Shown here piece after piece: positions 17,890 through 26,087 of a stretch of 64,000 nt of DNA (position 1 is the first letter of the stretch; the number at the start of each line of letters is the position of its first letter). Origin of the DNA: Kordiimonas gwangyangensis DSM 19435 = JCM 12864 (GTDB lineage Bacteria; Pseudomonadota; Alphaproteobacteria; Sphingomonadales; Kordiimonadaceae); contig NZ_AQXF01000004.1 of assembly GCF_000375545.1 (NCBI RefSeq), forward strand, positions 250,477-314,476, in the 5' to 3' direction. The notes under the pieces were generated by a model, which was not told where the DNA came from, did not search any database, and saw only the letters and a program-made list of their open reading frames with translations. The position numbers and the translations under genes were made by a program.

Positions 17890-18549
17890 ATGTTTCGTAG
17901 TGGAGTTTGGGCTCTGTTGCTGGCCCTTTGTGCCTTGCCGGTGTTTGCCGACGCCGACGCCCCTGCGACGATTCCGCTCAAGGACCTCTTCACCGGTTAC
18001 GATGAATTCCTCGAGAAATCCTCTGAACGTATGCTGATTATCGCGCCTGTCTACAGCCTCGCGGCCCGACTTGCGCGGCCCGAAGAAGTGGAGCTCACGT
18101 TCGACTATGACGGCAAGCCCTTCACCTTCCGCCCAATGAAAGACGGTCGCTTGCGCTTCCGTCCGTCGGCCCAGATGCTGGAAGCCAATCCCGAGGTGGT
18201 GACGAATCAGCCGCGTGGTACGCTTGCGGTCACCATGGTGCTCGATATCGTGATGGTCGCGCGCAACCGTTACCCGATAGATGAGCTGCATGACCGTGTG
18301 CACAAGGCATGGGGGCAGGCAAAGAGCTTCCGTGGGCTGATGTCCATCTTCTCCTCAAGCCACAGCAAGGTGATGATGCATTTCCCCTCAAGCTGCACCG
18401 AGACCAAATGGATGGTCACCAAACGCGGTAGCGTGATCGCGAGCGGCGCTGGGGTGAGCAAAGTTACCCTCGATTTCAGTGAAAAAGTTGTGCGCAAGGC
18501 AGACCAGCTTCTGCTCTCCTGCCGTCCGGACCGTTTCTCGCTCAACTAA
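17890..18549 (+). CDS. Secreted protein of unknown function
   Basis: A 219-aa protein with an N-terminal signal peptide (RSGVWALLLALCALPVFADA, predicted cleavage near residue 22). The mature part has a YDEFLEKSSER helix, a segment on Lys/Arg and Pro (GKPFTFRPMKDGRLRFRP), and a pair of Cys residues (SSCTETKW near 166 and LLSCRPD near the end) that could form a disulphide in the periplasm. A loose likeness to DUF2987-type periplasmic proteins exists but I cannot confirm it. Confidence 0.7.
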   Translation: MFRSGVWALLLALCALPVFADADAPATIPLKDLFTGYDEFLEKSSERMLIIAPVYSLAARLARPEEVELTFDYDGKPFTFRPMKDGRLRFRPSAQMLEANPEVVTNQPRGTLAVTMVLDIVMVARNRYPIDELHDRVHKAWGQAKSFRGLMSIFSSSHSKVMMHFPSSCTETKWMVTKRGSVIASGAGVSKVTLDFSEKVVRKADQLLLSCRPDRFSLN

Positions 18550-18610
18550 GTCATTGCATTCCCGCGCATGGACTGATTTCTTGGGCTCCCAAGTATCAGA
18601 CGGACGTGCC

Positions 18611-18991
18611 ATGATCCGAACTTATGCCAGCTTTCCTGCCATCTATGCCCTCGTGAAACAGATTCCCGAAGGACAGGTCGCGAGCTACGGTATGGTCGCC
18701 AGCCTGCTGCCGGGCGTCACGCCGCGCATTGTCGGCTTTGCGATGGCCGCGACACCTGAAGGTGAGGGCATCCCGTGGCAGCGGGTGATCAATTCCGCTG
18801 GCCGCGTCAGTGAGCGGGAGGGTGCGACCCGGCAGCGTGACCGGCTGGAAGAGGAGGGCATTACGTTCCTCAAGTCTGGCAAAGTGGACTGGACTGCGCA
18901 CCGCTGGCAGGGGCCGAGCGAAGACTGGCTTGAAGACGCAGGCATCGACCTCATGGATTTCCTGACCATCCAGAGCGGTTGGCCGGGCTAA
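18611..18991 (+). CDS. Alkyltransferase-like protein (ATL), MGMT family without the acceptor cysteine
   Basis: Binds O6-alkylguanine in DNA and flags it for nucleotide excision repair, according to the family. The 126-aa protein is only the MGMT DNA-binding domain: IPEGQVASYGMVASLLPG, then the Arg-finger helix TPRIVGFAM. The active-site PCHR of true methyltransferases is PWQRV here, with Trp56 replacing the alkyl-accepting Cys, which is the ATL signature. The start at 18611 is the first Met at the domain border. Confidence 0.87.
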   Translation: MIRTYASFPAIYALVKQIPEGQVASYGMVASLLPGVTPRIVGFAMAATPEGEGIPWQRVINSAGRVSEREGATRQRDRLEEEGITFLKSGKVDWTAHRWQGPSEDWLEDAGIDLMDFLTIQSGWPG

Positions 18992-19049
18992 TTGCCGCAG
19001 GCGGTGAATTCTGTATCCGCCCTGCACCTCCTATGATAAAGCGCACGCT

Positions 19050-19424
19050 ATGGCCAGGAAGCTAAACGACATCGCTAACCAGTTTGAGCGCATGCTGCCA
19101 GCATTTGCACTTGCGCTTGTGCTTGCTTTGCAGGGCGTGGTTGCGTCTGGTGCTGCGGACAGTTTCCTTTATCCTGCGCTGGTGGGGCCGGATGGCCGCA
19201 CCGCCACAATTTCCGACATTTGCAATAGCACGGGCGAGGCCAAGCATGCGGGAAGCCACTGCGGCGCCTGTACCCAGCTTGCGGCGGCAGTATTGCCGGC
19301 GGCGATTCTCAGCCTTCAGGTGCCGAAAGCAACCATATCGCGGGCCGCCGTGATGCCATCAGGTGTCAAGGCCCGCCGGTTTGAGGCTCATAGTCGCTTG
19401 CGTCGCGGACCGCCCACCATCTGA
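19050..19424 (+). CDS. DUF2946-like membrane/periplasmic protein, possibly metal-related
   Basis: A 124-aa protein with an N-terminal membrane or signal segment (LPAFALALVLALQGVVASGAA) and a small motif, AGSHCGACTQLAAAVLPAA, resembling the H/C-x2-C motif followed by a hydrophobic helix of DUF2946 proteins. Such genes are often found beside copper-handling or TonB-receptor genes, which agrees with the Met/His-rich outer-membrane protein that follows. A GGCCTC-N6-GAGGCC hairpin without a T-tract (19443-19460) lies between the two genes. The family call is tentative. Confidence 0.55.
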   Translation: MARKLNDIANQFERMLPAFALALVLALQGVVASGAADSFLYPALVGPDGRTATISDICNSTGEAKHAGSHCGACTQLAAAVLPAAILSLQVPKATISRAAVMPSGVKARRFEAHSRLRRGPPTI

Positions 19425-19490
19425 AGCGAATTTGAACTGAGCGGCCTCATACACGAGGCCTGACCACATATTTCGTTTCAGGAAAATACC

Positions 19491-20390
19491 ATGAAATTCC
19501 AAATGACCGCCGCTGCGCTTTCAGCGGCACTATGCACTGTTGCGGCTTCTGCGCATGACGGTGAAAAACCCCGTGTTGATGACCATGCCCCCATTGGGGT
19601 CATGGCCGACCACTACCACAAGAAGGGTGAATGGATGGCATCCGCCCGCCTGAGTCTGATGGGCATGACCGACCCCTCAAACACCATGATGGGCCCACAG
19701 GACATGGACATGGCGATGGGTATGCTTGGGCTAATGTATGCGCCGTCCAACAAACTCACCCTCGCCGCTGGCATGAGCTACGTTGAGAAATCTATGGATA
19801 TGCTTATGGGTGGCATGACGATGAGCAACAAGGCGAAGGGCCTTGGTGACTTGCGCCTGACAGCGCTCATCCCGCTCGCGAAAACGGAAAACAGCCGAGT
19901 ATTGGCCGGGTTTGGTGTATCGGTGCCGACGGGCGACAAGGCGGATACGAATGCGGGCGGCGCACGGCTTCCCATCACGATGCAGGCGGGCGCTGGCGCG
20001 TGGGCAGTTATGCCCAGCCTGACCTACAGTTATTTCGGCGATGGTTGGTCCAGTGGTTTGCAGGGCAGCGCCAAAATCTGGCTCGATCACAACAGCTTTG
20101 GTGAGCAGCCCGGTGACAGCTATCAGGTCACCAGCTGGGCATCACTGACCGTCGCAACCAATTTAAGCCTGTCTGCGCGGTTCGCCTACGACCGCTCAGG
20201 CGAGTTTGAGGGTGCGCCAGTATTTGCGAGTGACGCGCGCGAGAGCCTGACAGCCTATGCCGGGGCCAATGTGTATATGGGTACACACCGCTTCGGGGTG
20301 GAAGTGGGTCAACCTGTTGCGCAAAGCCGCGGCGCAAATGCGCTCGGCAAAAGCACCAGTTTCATGCTGGGTTGGCAGAAGGCATTTTAG
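19491..20390 (+). CDS. Methionine-rich outer-membrane beta-barrel protein
   Basis: A 299-aa exported protein: signal peptide to about residue 21 (ending AASA), then a His-rich stretch (HDGEKPRVDDHAPIG..DHYHKKGEW). A Met-rich segment follows (MMGPQDMDMAMGMLGLM), then alternating amphipathic strands (LTLAAGMSYVEK, RFGVEVGQPVA) ending in an aromatic residue (WQKAF), as for outer-membrane barrels of the phenol-pathway MetA/transporter type. The Met/His richness suggests copper binding or export. It shares an orientation with the DUF2946-like gene. Confidence 0.7.
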   Translation: MKFQMTAAALSAALCTVAASAHDGEKPRVDDHAPIGVMADHYHKKGEWMASARLSLMGMTDPSNTMMGPQDMDMAMGMLGLMYAPSNKLTLAAGMSYVEKSMDMLMGGMTMSNKAKGLGDLRLTALIPLAKTENSRVLAGFGVSVPTGDKADTNAGGARLPITMQAGAGAWAVMPSLTYSYFGDGWSSGLQGSAKIWLDHNSFGEQPGDSYQVTSWASLTVATNLSLSARFAYDRSGEFEGAPVFASDARESLTAYAGANVYMGTHRFGVEVGQPVAQSRGANALGKSTSFMLGWQKAF

Positions 20391-20399
20391 GGCAGCTAA

Positions 20400-20425
20400 A
20401 AAAGCCGGGCGACAGCCCGGCTTTT
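20400..20425. terminator. Bidirectional terminator between convergent genes
   Basis: AAAAGCCGGGC-GACA-GCCCGGCTTTT is a perfect 11-bp stem with A and T tails, placed between the stops of the outer-membrane gene (+) and the RND gene (-). Confidence 0.92.
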
Positions 20426-20427
20426 GT

Positions 20428-23400
20428 CTATTCAGTCTCGACTGCCGCTTCCGGCGGCGCCGCACCCACCAGTTTGCGTATGTCTTCGACAATCAACACA
20501 ATCGCGGGCAGCACAAAAAGCATCAGCGCGCTTGAAACCAGCAGCCCTGTCGCCAGGCTTACGGCCATCGGAATCAGGAACTGCGCCTGTGGGCTGGTTT
20601 CCGAGATGATGGGCAATAGCCCGAGCGCCGTGGTCAAGGTTGTGAGCGCAATCGGCCTGAAGCGCCGAAGCGTTGCGCGCACCGCAGCATCAAGTGGCGA
20701 TGTGTCCGGGTCTTTCAGTTCAATGTTGTAGCGATCCACCAGCACGACGGATGCGTTCACGACCACACCCGATAGCGCCACAATCCCGAACATGGAAATG
20801 AACGACAGGTCATAGCCCAGCACCTTATGGCCAAGGATGGCACCCGCGATGCCAATGGGGATCGAGACAATGATGATGACCGGCTGCAGATAACTTTTAA
20901 GCTGCGTTGCCACCAGCGCATAAATCACCAGAAGCGCGAGCATGAACCCGCGCGCGAGGGCGGCAAAGTCCTCCCGCTGCTCGCGGGAGCCGCCTTCAAG
21001 CTGCCAGCGTAGGCCCGGGTGGTTTTCCATCACGGCTGGCAGGATATCGCTTTGGATAATGTCGTTCACCACGTTGGGTGTGGTCACACTCTCGTCCACA
21101 TCCGCCGTGACCGTCAGGATGCGGCGGCCGTTCACCCGCTCAATCGAGGTGGGGCTGCGGCCTTCGGTGACGCTGGCCACATGGTCAAGCGGCACACCGT
21201 CACCGTTCGGCAGGCGAATGCGCAGGTTCGCAAGTGCGCTCAGGTCGCGGCGGGCATCACGTGGGTAGCGCACGAACACCTTGATCTCGTCACGCCCACG
21301 CTGGATACGCTGCACCTCTTCGCCAAAATAGGCTTGCCTGAGTTGGCGCGCGAGGTCCTGTGGTCTTAGCCCGGCGGCAAGACCAGCAGGTTTCATGTGA
21401 AACTCGAACTGACGTTTACCAAGGTCAAGCCCGGCGTCGATCTGGCTGACGCCGTCAATGGCGCTCAGCTTGTCGGCAAGGTCGCTGGCGGCCTTTTGCA
21501 GTTCCGCCTGGTCAGCGTGCGAAAGTTCATAGCCCACGTCCACGCTGCTTGGGCCAATGGTGGCGGCGAACGTCAGGGTCTCTGCCCCCGGTACGCTGCC
21601 CACTTCCTGCTGCCAGCGGCGGCTGATCTCACGCGAGGAGACGGAGCGCGCGTCGGTCGGCACAAGTTCTACGGTGAATTGGCCCAAGTGGCTCGCCAGT
21701 GAGTTGGAGGATACAGCACCCGGCCCCGAAGCCTGGCTGAATTTGGCCCCCGTGGTGATGGCGACCGCGCGGATGACATCCTCACCGGTCTCGGCCTTGA
21801 TGTCGGCGGCGACTTTATTGAGCGCGGTTTCCATCTGCTCCATCGCGGCGGCAGTGGCATCAAAGGGCGCGCCTTCCGGCATGGCAAGGTTGGCTGAAAT
21901 CTCCGTTCCCTCAATATTTGGGAAAAAGACCACGCGCACAAAACCTGCTCCGACGAGAGAGAAGGCGATGAAAATGAAGCCGACGGCGGCGGCGAGTGTC
22001 ACATAGCGAAACTCGCTTGATTTGATAATCAGGCGCTGGAGGGGTCCAACCGCAAAACTGTCGAGCGCGCGCGACACCTTGACCTGAAAGCTGCGAAGCG
22101 CACCGCGGGACCAGCGCTTCTCGTGTGACAGGTGCGAGGGCAGGATCAGCATCGCTTCAATCAGCGACACAAACAGGATGGAAATCACCGCGATAGGGAT
22201 GGGGCGTGTGATCTCGGCGAAGGTGCCGGTCTGGAACAGAAGCGGAGCAAAGGCCGCCATGGTGGTCAGAACGCCCACCAGCACCGGTGCGAAGATGTTT
22301 TTCACACCTTCGAACGCGGCGCGCGGGCCTTTGAAGCCAGCCTGCTGCTCAGCATAAATGTTTTCGCCCACCACGATGGCGTCGTCGACCACGATGCCGA
22401 TCACCACAATCAGCGCAAACAGCGTGACCATATTGAGCGAGACACCGACACTTCCGAAAATCAGGAAGCCGCCGAGGAAGCTGATGGGGATACCCATGGC
22501 AACCCAGAAGGCCAGCTTGAAATCAAGCGTGATAACAAGCAGCAGGAACACGAGCGCAAAGCCCATCAGCGCGTTACTGGTGAGAAGGCTGATACGGTCC
22601 GCGAGGATTTCCGTCTGGTCGCGGAAGATCACGAGGCTTTGGCCCTCGGGCAGGTCAACGGTTTCCACGTATCCGGCCACTTGGTCTTTAACGAGCAGGA
22701 TGTCCTTGCTTTCGTTCCTGAGGATATCAAGGAAGATGGCGGGCGCACCGTTATAGGTGTTCACCAGTTCATCGTCCGTGAGGCCATCGGTCACCGTCGC
22801 GATATCGCTCAGTCTGATCAGCTCACCACTCGTTGTGGCGCGCAGGGTGATGTCCTTGAACTGTTCACCCACGCGTGCCTTCGCGTCAGTGCGCAGGAGA
22901 ATCTGCCCGCTTTCTGTCTTGATCGTGCCGCCTGAAAGCTCAAGCGACGAGCGGCGCACGGCGTCGGCAATCTCGGTGAAGGTGAAGCCGTATTTGCGCA
23001 GTGTATCCTCGCTGACCTCAATGGAGATTTCACGGGCACGGGTGCCGCGCAGGTTCACCGCCGACACCACCTCAAGGGTCAGAAGGTCACGTTCGAGCAG
23101 CTCTGCGGTGCGCCTTAGGTCTTCCTCAGCAGCTTGCCCCACGAGCACGAGTGTCAGCACGTTTGAGAGCGACTGTGTCACCGCTACAATCGGTTCTTCC
23201 GCATTGCCGGGCGGGAAGTCAATGAGCGCGTCAATCTCGGCCTGCACCTCATCCTTGATGCGGTAGGCATCAACAAAATCTTCAAGCTCAAGCACTACGC
23301 TTGCGCGGTTCTCAAAGGCGTAGGACCGCACACGTTCAACACCATTGATGCCGAGCACGGCCTCTTCCACCCGCCGGGTGATGCTGTCTTCCACCTCAAG

Positions 23401-23613
23401 GGGCGTGGCGCCGGGGTAATTCACGCTCACGGTGATGGTGCCCACGTCGACGGTGGGGAATACCTCGGACCGCATGGTGACAGCGGTCATAAGACCCCCC
23501 ACGATCAGGAAGATCATGAGGAGGTTTGTCATCACCGGGTTTTCAAGGAAACTCGCGACAAGGGAGAGGATGCCGCGGCCTTCAATCTTTTGATCGTCGT
23601 CGCCGTCACTCAT
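20428..23613 (-). CDS. RND-family multidrug efflux permease (AcrB/MexF-like)
   Basis: Proton-driven inner-membrane pump of a tripartite exporter. At 1061 aa it shows the duplicated RND layout: one N-terminal helix (NPVMTNLLMIFLIVGGLM), a large porter loop, TM2-6 containing VVIGIVVDDAIVVGENIY (the conserved TM4 Asp pair), a second loop and TM8-12 (FGIVALSGVVVNASVVLVDR). The second half carries the usual Gly-Pro-rich GIAGAILGHKVLG. It overlaps its adaptor gene by 4 bp. No TolC-like outer-membrane factor is in the window, so substrate is unknown. Confidence 0.93.
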   Translation of the reverse strand: MSDGDDDQKIEGRGILSLVASFLENPVMTNLLMIFLIVGGLMTAVTMRSEVFPTVDVGTITVSVNYPGATPLEVEDSITRRVEEAVLGINGVERVRSYAFENRASVVLELEDFVDAYRIKDEVQAEIDALIDFPPGNAEEPIVAVTQSLSNVLTLVLVGQAAEEDLRRTAELLERDLLTLEVVSAVNLRGTRAREISIEVSEDTLRKYGFTFTEIADAVRRSSLELSGGTIKTESGQILLRTDAKARVGEQFKDITLRATTSGELIRLSDIATVTDGLTDDELVNTYNGAPAIFLDILRNESKDILLVKDQVAGYVETVDLPEGQSLVIFRDQTEILADRISLLTSNALMGFALVFLLLVITLDFKLAFWVAMGIPISFLGGFLIFGSVGVSLNMVTLFALIVVIGIVVDDAIVVGENIYAEQQAGFKGPRAAFEGVKNIFAPVLVGVLTTMAAFAPLLFQTGTFAEITRPIPIAVISILFVSLIEAMLILPSHLSHEKRWSRGALRSFQVKVSRALDSFAVGPLQRLIIKSSEFRYVTLAAAVGFIFIAFSLVGAGFVRVVFFPNIEGTEISANLAMPEGAPFDATAAAMEQMETALNKVAADIKAETGEDVIRAVAITTGAKFSQASGPGAVSSNSLASHLGQFTVELVPTDARSVSSREISRRWQQEVGSVPGAETLTFAATIGPSSVDVGYELSHADQAELQKAASDLADKLSAIDGVSQIDAGLDLGKRQFEFHMKPAGLAAGLRPQDLARQLRQAYFGEEVQRIQRGRDEIKVFVRYPRDARRDLSALANLRIRLPNGDGVPLDHVASVTEGRSPTSIERVNGRRILTVTADVDESVTTPNVVNDIIQSDILPAVMENHPGLRWQLEGGSREQREDFAALARGFMLALLVIYALVATQLKSYLQPVIIIVSIPIGIAGAILGHKVLGYDLSFISMFGIVALSGVVVNASVVLVDRYNIELKDPDTSPLDAAVRATLRRFRPIALTTLTTALGLLPIISETSPQAQFLIPMAVSLATGLLVSSALMLFVLPAIVLIVEDIRKLVGAAPPEAAVETE

Positions 23614-24773
23614 GACTTGACTCCGTCATGGCGGCGGATTTTGACTGGCCGGTTGATGAAGCTGGTCGGCACCTCAGTGACCACAACGCCATCAGCGGCG
23701 TCGAAGGGGCGCACAAAAATCTTACCGTCTGCGCTGTCGACAATCTCAACATCCGCGCGCTTCAGTTTGCCGTTCGCCACTGTCCATACGCTGCTGGTGG
23801 TCACCAGCGCCTCGGCAGGCAGTTCAAAGACATCACCGTCGACCGTGTGGCCTGCGAGCACAGACACAAAGGCACCGGGCACTAGCGGGGCACTCTCCGG
23901 CAACTCGATGAAGATGGTCTGCAGGCGTGTGGCATCTGCAAGCGCACCACCAACGCTTGAGATGGCGGCACGGATTGGGGCCACGTTTGAGCTTTCCGGT
24001 TTGACCGTTACTTCGCTGCCTGCTTCAAGCGACAGCAGACCAAGTTCCTGCGGGGTGATGCTCGCGCGTACCCGCAAGCCATCCAGTGCATAAAGGCTGC
24101 CATATTGCCCGCTGGCATTCAGCAGTTGCCCGCGCTCAATGCGGCTGTCGGTAATGCGTGCGTCATAGCTGAGGCGGTAGCTGGTGCGCGACAGGTTGAG
24201 CTTCGCTTGCGCAACCGCTGCCTTGGCGGATTGCAGCTGGGCTTCAAGCGCCTTCACCTGTGGTTCCTTGGCGACAAGGGCGGGGGTGGGCTCGTTCGGG
24301 AATACGCGCTTCCAGTCCTTGATGAAGTTCTCGGCCGTCGCGCGCGTTTGCAGCAGTTCTGCTTCCGCGCTTGCGACTTGCGCTTTGGCCTGTTCCAGCG
24401 CCAGCTCAAAGTCGGTGCCGTCGATGGTGAATAGGGCTTCGCCCGCGCGTACCACTTTACCCGGCGCCATGGACGGGCTGATGCTCTCCACACGGCCTGA
24501 CACCTGCGGTGTGATACTCACAAGCGCCCGTGCTTCCACCGTGCCCGTCACGGTGCGGGTGATGGTGTGGCTGATGCGTTTGGGGCTCACGGTATCCACT
24601 ACCACCTGCTCAAGCGATGCGGACATATCAGGTGCCGCACCGCCACTGGTGCGGATCAGCCTGGTGATGCCAATGGTGCCAACGACCACAAGCACGACAA
24701 GGATGATCTGGATGAGGCCAACCGCACGCTCGGACGTGCGTTTCACATGAAAAGCTTCAATAACCCGTTTCAT
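23610..24773 (-). CDS. RND efflux periplasmic adaptor (membrane fusion protein)
   Basis: Bridges the RND permease to an outer-membrane channel. A single transmembrane segment (about residues 19-40, LIQIILVVLVVVGTIGI) precedes a lipoyl-like half-motif (ALVSITPQVSGRVESISPSMAPGKVVRAGE in short pieces), a coiled-coil hairpin rich in Ala/Glu/Lys (LEQAKAQVASAEAELLQTRA and its return strand) and the beta-barrel domain. Length 387 aa is normal. Its stop overlaps the permease start (ATGA). Confidence 0.92.
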   Translation of the reverse strand: MKRVIEAFHVKRTSERAVGLIQIILVVLVVVGTIGITRLIRTSGGAAPDMSASLEQVVVDTVSPKRISHTITRTVTGTVEARALVSITPQVSGRVESISPSMAPGKVVRAGEALFTIDGTDFELALEQAKAQVASAEAELLQTRATAENFIKDWKRVFPNEPTPALVAKEPQVKALEAQLQSAKAAVAQAKLNLSRTSYRLSYDARITDSRIERGQLLNASGQYGSLYALDGLRVRASITPQELGLLSLEAGSEVTVKPESSNVAPIRAAISSVGGALADATRLQTIFIELPESAPLVPGAFVSVLAGHTVDGDVFELPAEALVTTSSVWTVANGKLKRADVEIVDSADGKIFVRPFDAADGVVVTEVPTSFINRPVKIRRHDGVKS

Positions 24774-24865
24774 GGCTATCCTTCGGAAAGATATGAATTT
24801 TATACAAACGAATACACAGTGGCGGGTCGCCTACTACCTATACGGAAGCGAAGCGTAAATCCGTC

Positions 24866-24896
24866 AAAAAAACTTTGCTGCGGCTTCAAACCGCAG
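24866..24896 (-). terminator. Leftward terminator after the epimerase gene
   Basis: On the minus strand, CTGCGG-N7-CCGCAG is followed after five bases by seven T residues. It lies about 55 bp beyond the epimerase stop. The gap between stem and T-tract makes it less certain. Confidence 0.6.
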
Positions 24897-24950
24897 GTCG
24901 ATGACATGCAACACTAGTGTGATGGTGGCGAAAATCCAGCTCTCACGTGC

Positions 24951-26015
24951 CTAGAGGTAATAGGATTTGTACCAGTCCACAAAGCGGCGAATGCCGACTT
25001 CAATCGGTGTGTCAGGCTTGTAGCCGGTGGCGAGCTCGAGGGTTTCCACACTGGCGCTGGTGTCTGGTACGTCACCGGCTTGCATCGGCAGGAAGTTTTT
25101 CTCGGCCTTTTTACCAAGGCAATCTTCTAGCACCTCGATATAGCGCATCAGCGGTTCCGGGTTGCCGTTGCCGATATTGTGGATACGCCACGGCGCGCTT
25201 GAGGACGCGGGCGCGGGGTTCGCGCTGTCCCATGTCTTGTCAGGCGTCGCGGGGGTATCAAGCGCCGCCACAACACCGCGCACGATATCGTCCACATAGG
25301 TGAAGTCACGCATGTGGTGGCCGTGGTTGAACACGTTGATCGGCTTGCCTTTCAGGATCGCATCCGTGAACAGGAATAGCGCCATGTCTGGCCGGCCCCA
25401 TGGGCCGTAAACGGTGAAGAAGCGAAGGCCGGTTGTCGGCATGCTGAAGAGGTGCGAATAGCTGTGGGCCATCAGCTCATTGGCGCGTTTGGTGGCGCCA
25501 TACAGCGCGACCTGATGGTCAGCCGGATTATGCACGCTGAAGGGCATGTTGGTATTCGCGCCGTAAACGGAACTGGTGGAGGCATAAACAAGATGCCCCA
25601 CCTTGTGGTGGCGGCAGCCCTCCAGCACGGTCAGGAAGCCGGTGATGTTGCTGTCGATATAGTCGAATGGCGCGTTGAGCGAGTGGCGAACGCCAGCTTG
25701 GGCGGCAAGGTTGATCACCCCGTCAAACTGTTCGCGCTCAAACAGCCTTGCCATGCCGTCACGGTTTTCAAGCGCCATTTTCTCGAAGCGGAAGCTGCCG
25801 CGGGGCTGGCCCGGCGCCTGCGCTTCCTCGTAAATGGCTTCCTTGAGGGAGCCGTTCGCGAAAGCCTCAACCCGGCGGAGCCGCGCTTCCTTGAGGCTGA
25901 CATCATAATAGTTATTGAGATTATCAAGCCCGACAACGTCATTGCCGCGCGCCAACAGGTAAAGCGCAACATGGCTGCCAATAAAGCCCGCAGCACCGGT
26001 GACCAGTATTTTCAT
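24951..26015 (-). CDS. NAD-dependent nucleotide-sugar epimerase (UDP-glucuronate 4-epimerase-like)
   Basis: Short-chain extended reductase that interconverts UDP-hexoses or hexuronates. [16 protein letters not shown] provides the NAD-binding GxxGxx[14 protein letters not shown](E)AR is the usual sequence of the CapI/LspL UDP-glucuronate 4-epimerase group. The catalytic triad is in STSSVYG (Ser/Thr) and YGATKRANE (Y-x3-K). Length is 354 aa. It may supply sugars for the exopolysaccharide exported by the 38-43 kb cluster; this is inference. It sits 72 bp behind the monooxygenase/reductase gene on the same strand. Confidence 0.88.
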   Translation of the reverse strand: MKILVTGAAGFIGSHVALYLLARGNDVVGLDNLNNYYDVSLKEARLRRVEAFANGSLKEAIYEEAQAPGQPRGSFRFEKMALENRDGMARLFEREQFDGVINLAAQAGVRHSLNAPFDYIDSNITGFLTVLEGCRHHKVGHLVYASTSSVYGANTNMPFSVHNPADHQVALYGATKRANELMAHSYSHLFSMPTTGLRFFTVYGPWGRPDMALFLFTDAILKGKPINVFNHGHHMRDFTYVDDIVRGVVAALDTPATPDKTWDSANPAPASSSAPWRIHNIGNGNPEPLMRYIEVLEDCLGKKAEKNFLPMQAGDVPDTSASVETLELATGYKPDTPIEVGIRRFVDWYKSYYL

Positions 26016-26087
26016 GACACTAAACCCCGCCGTCCTGATTTGGTCAGTCGCGGCGCAGTGTCGTTCGAAGCGGCGAGAAGCGCAAGC

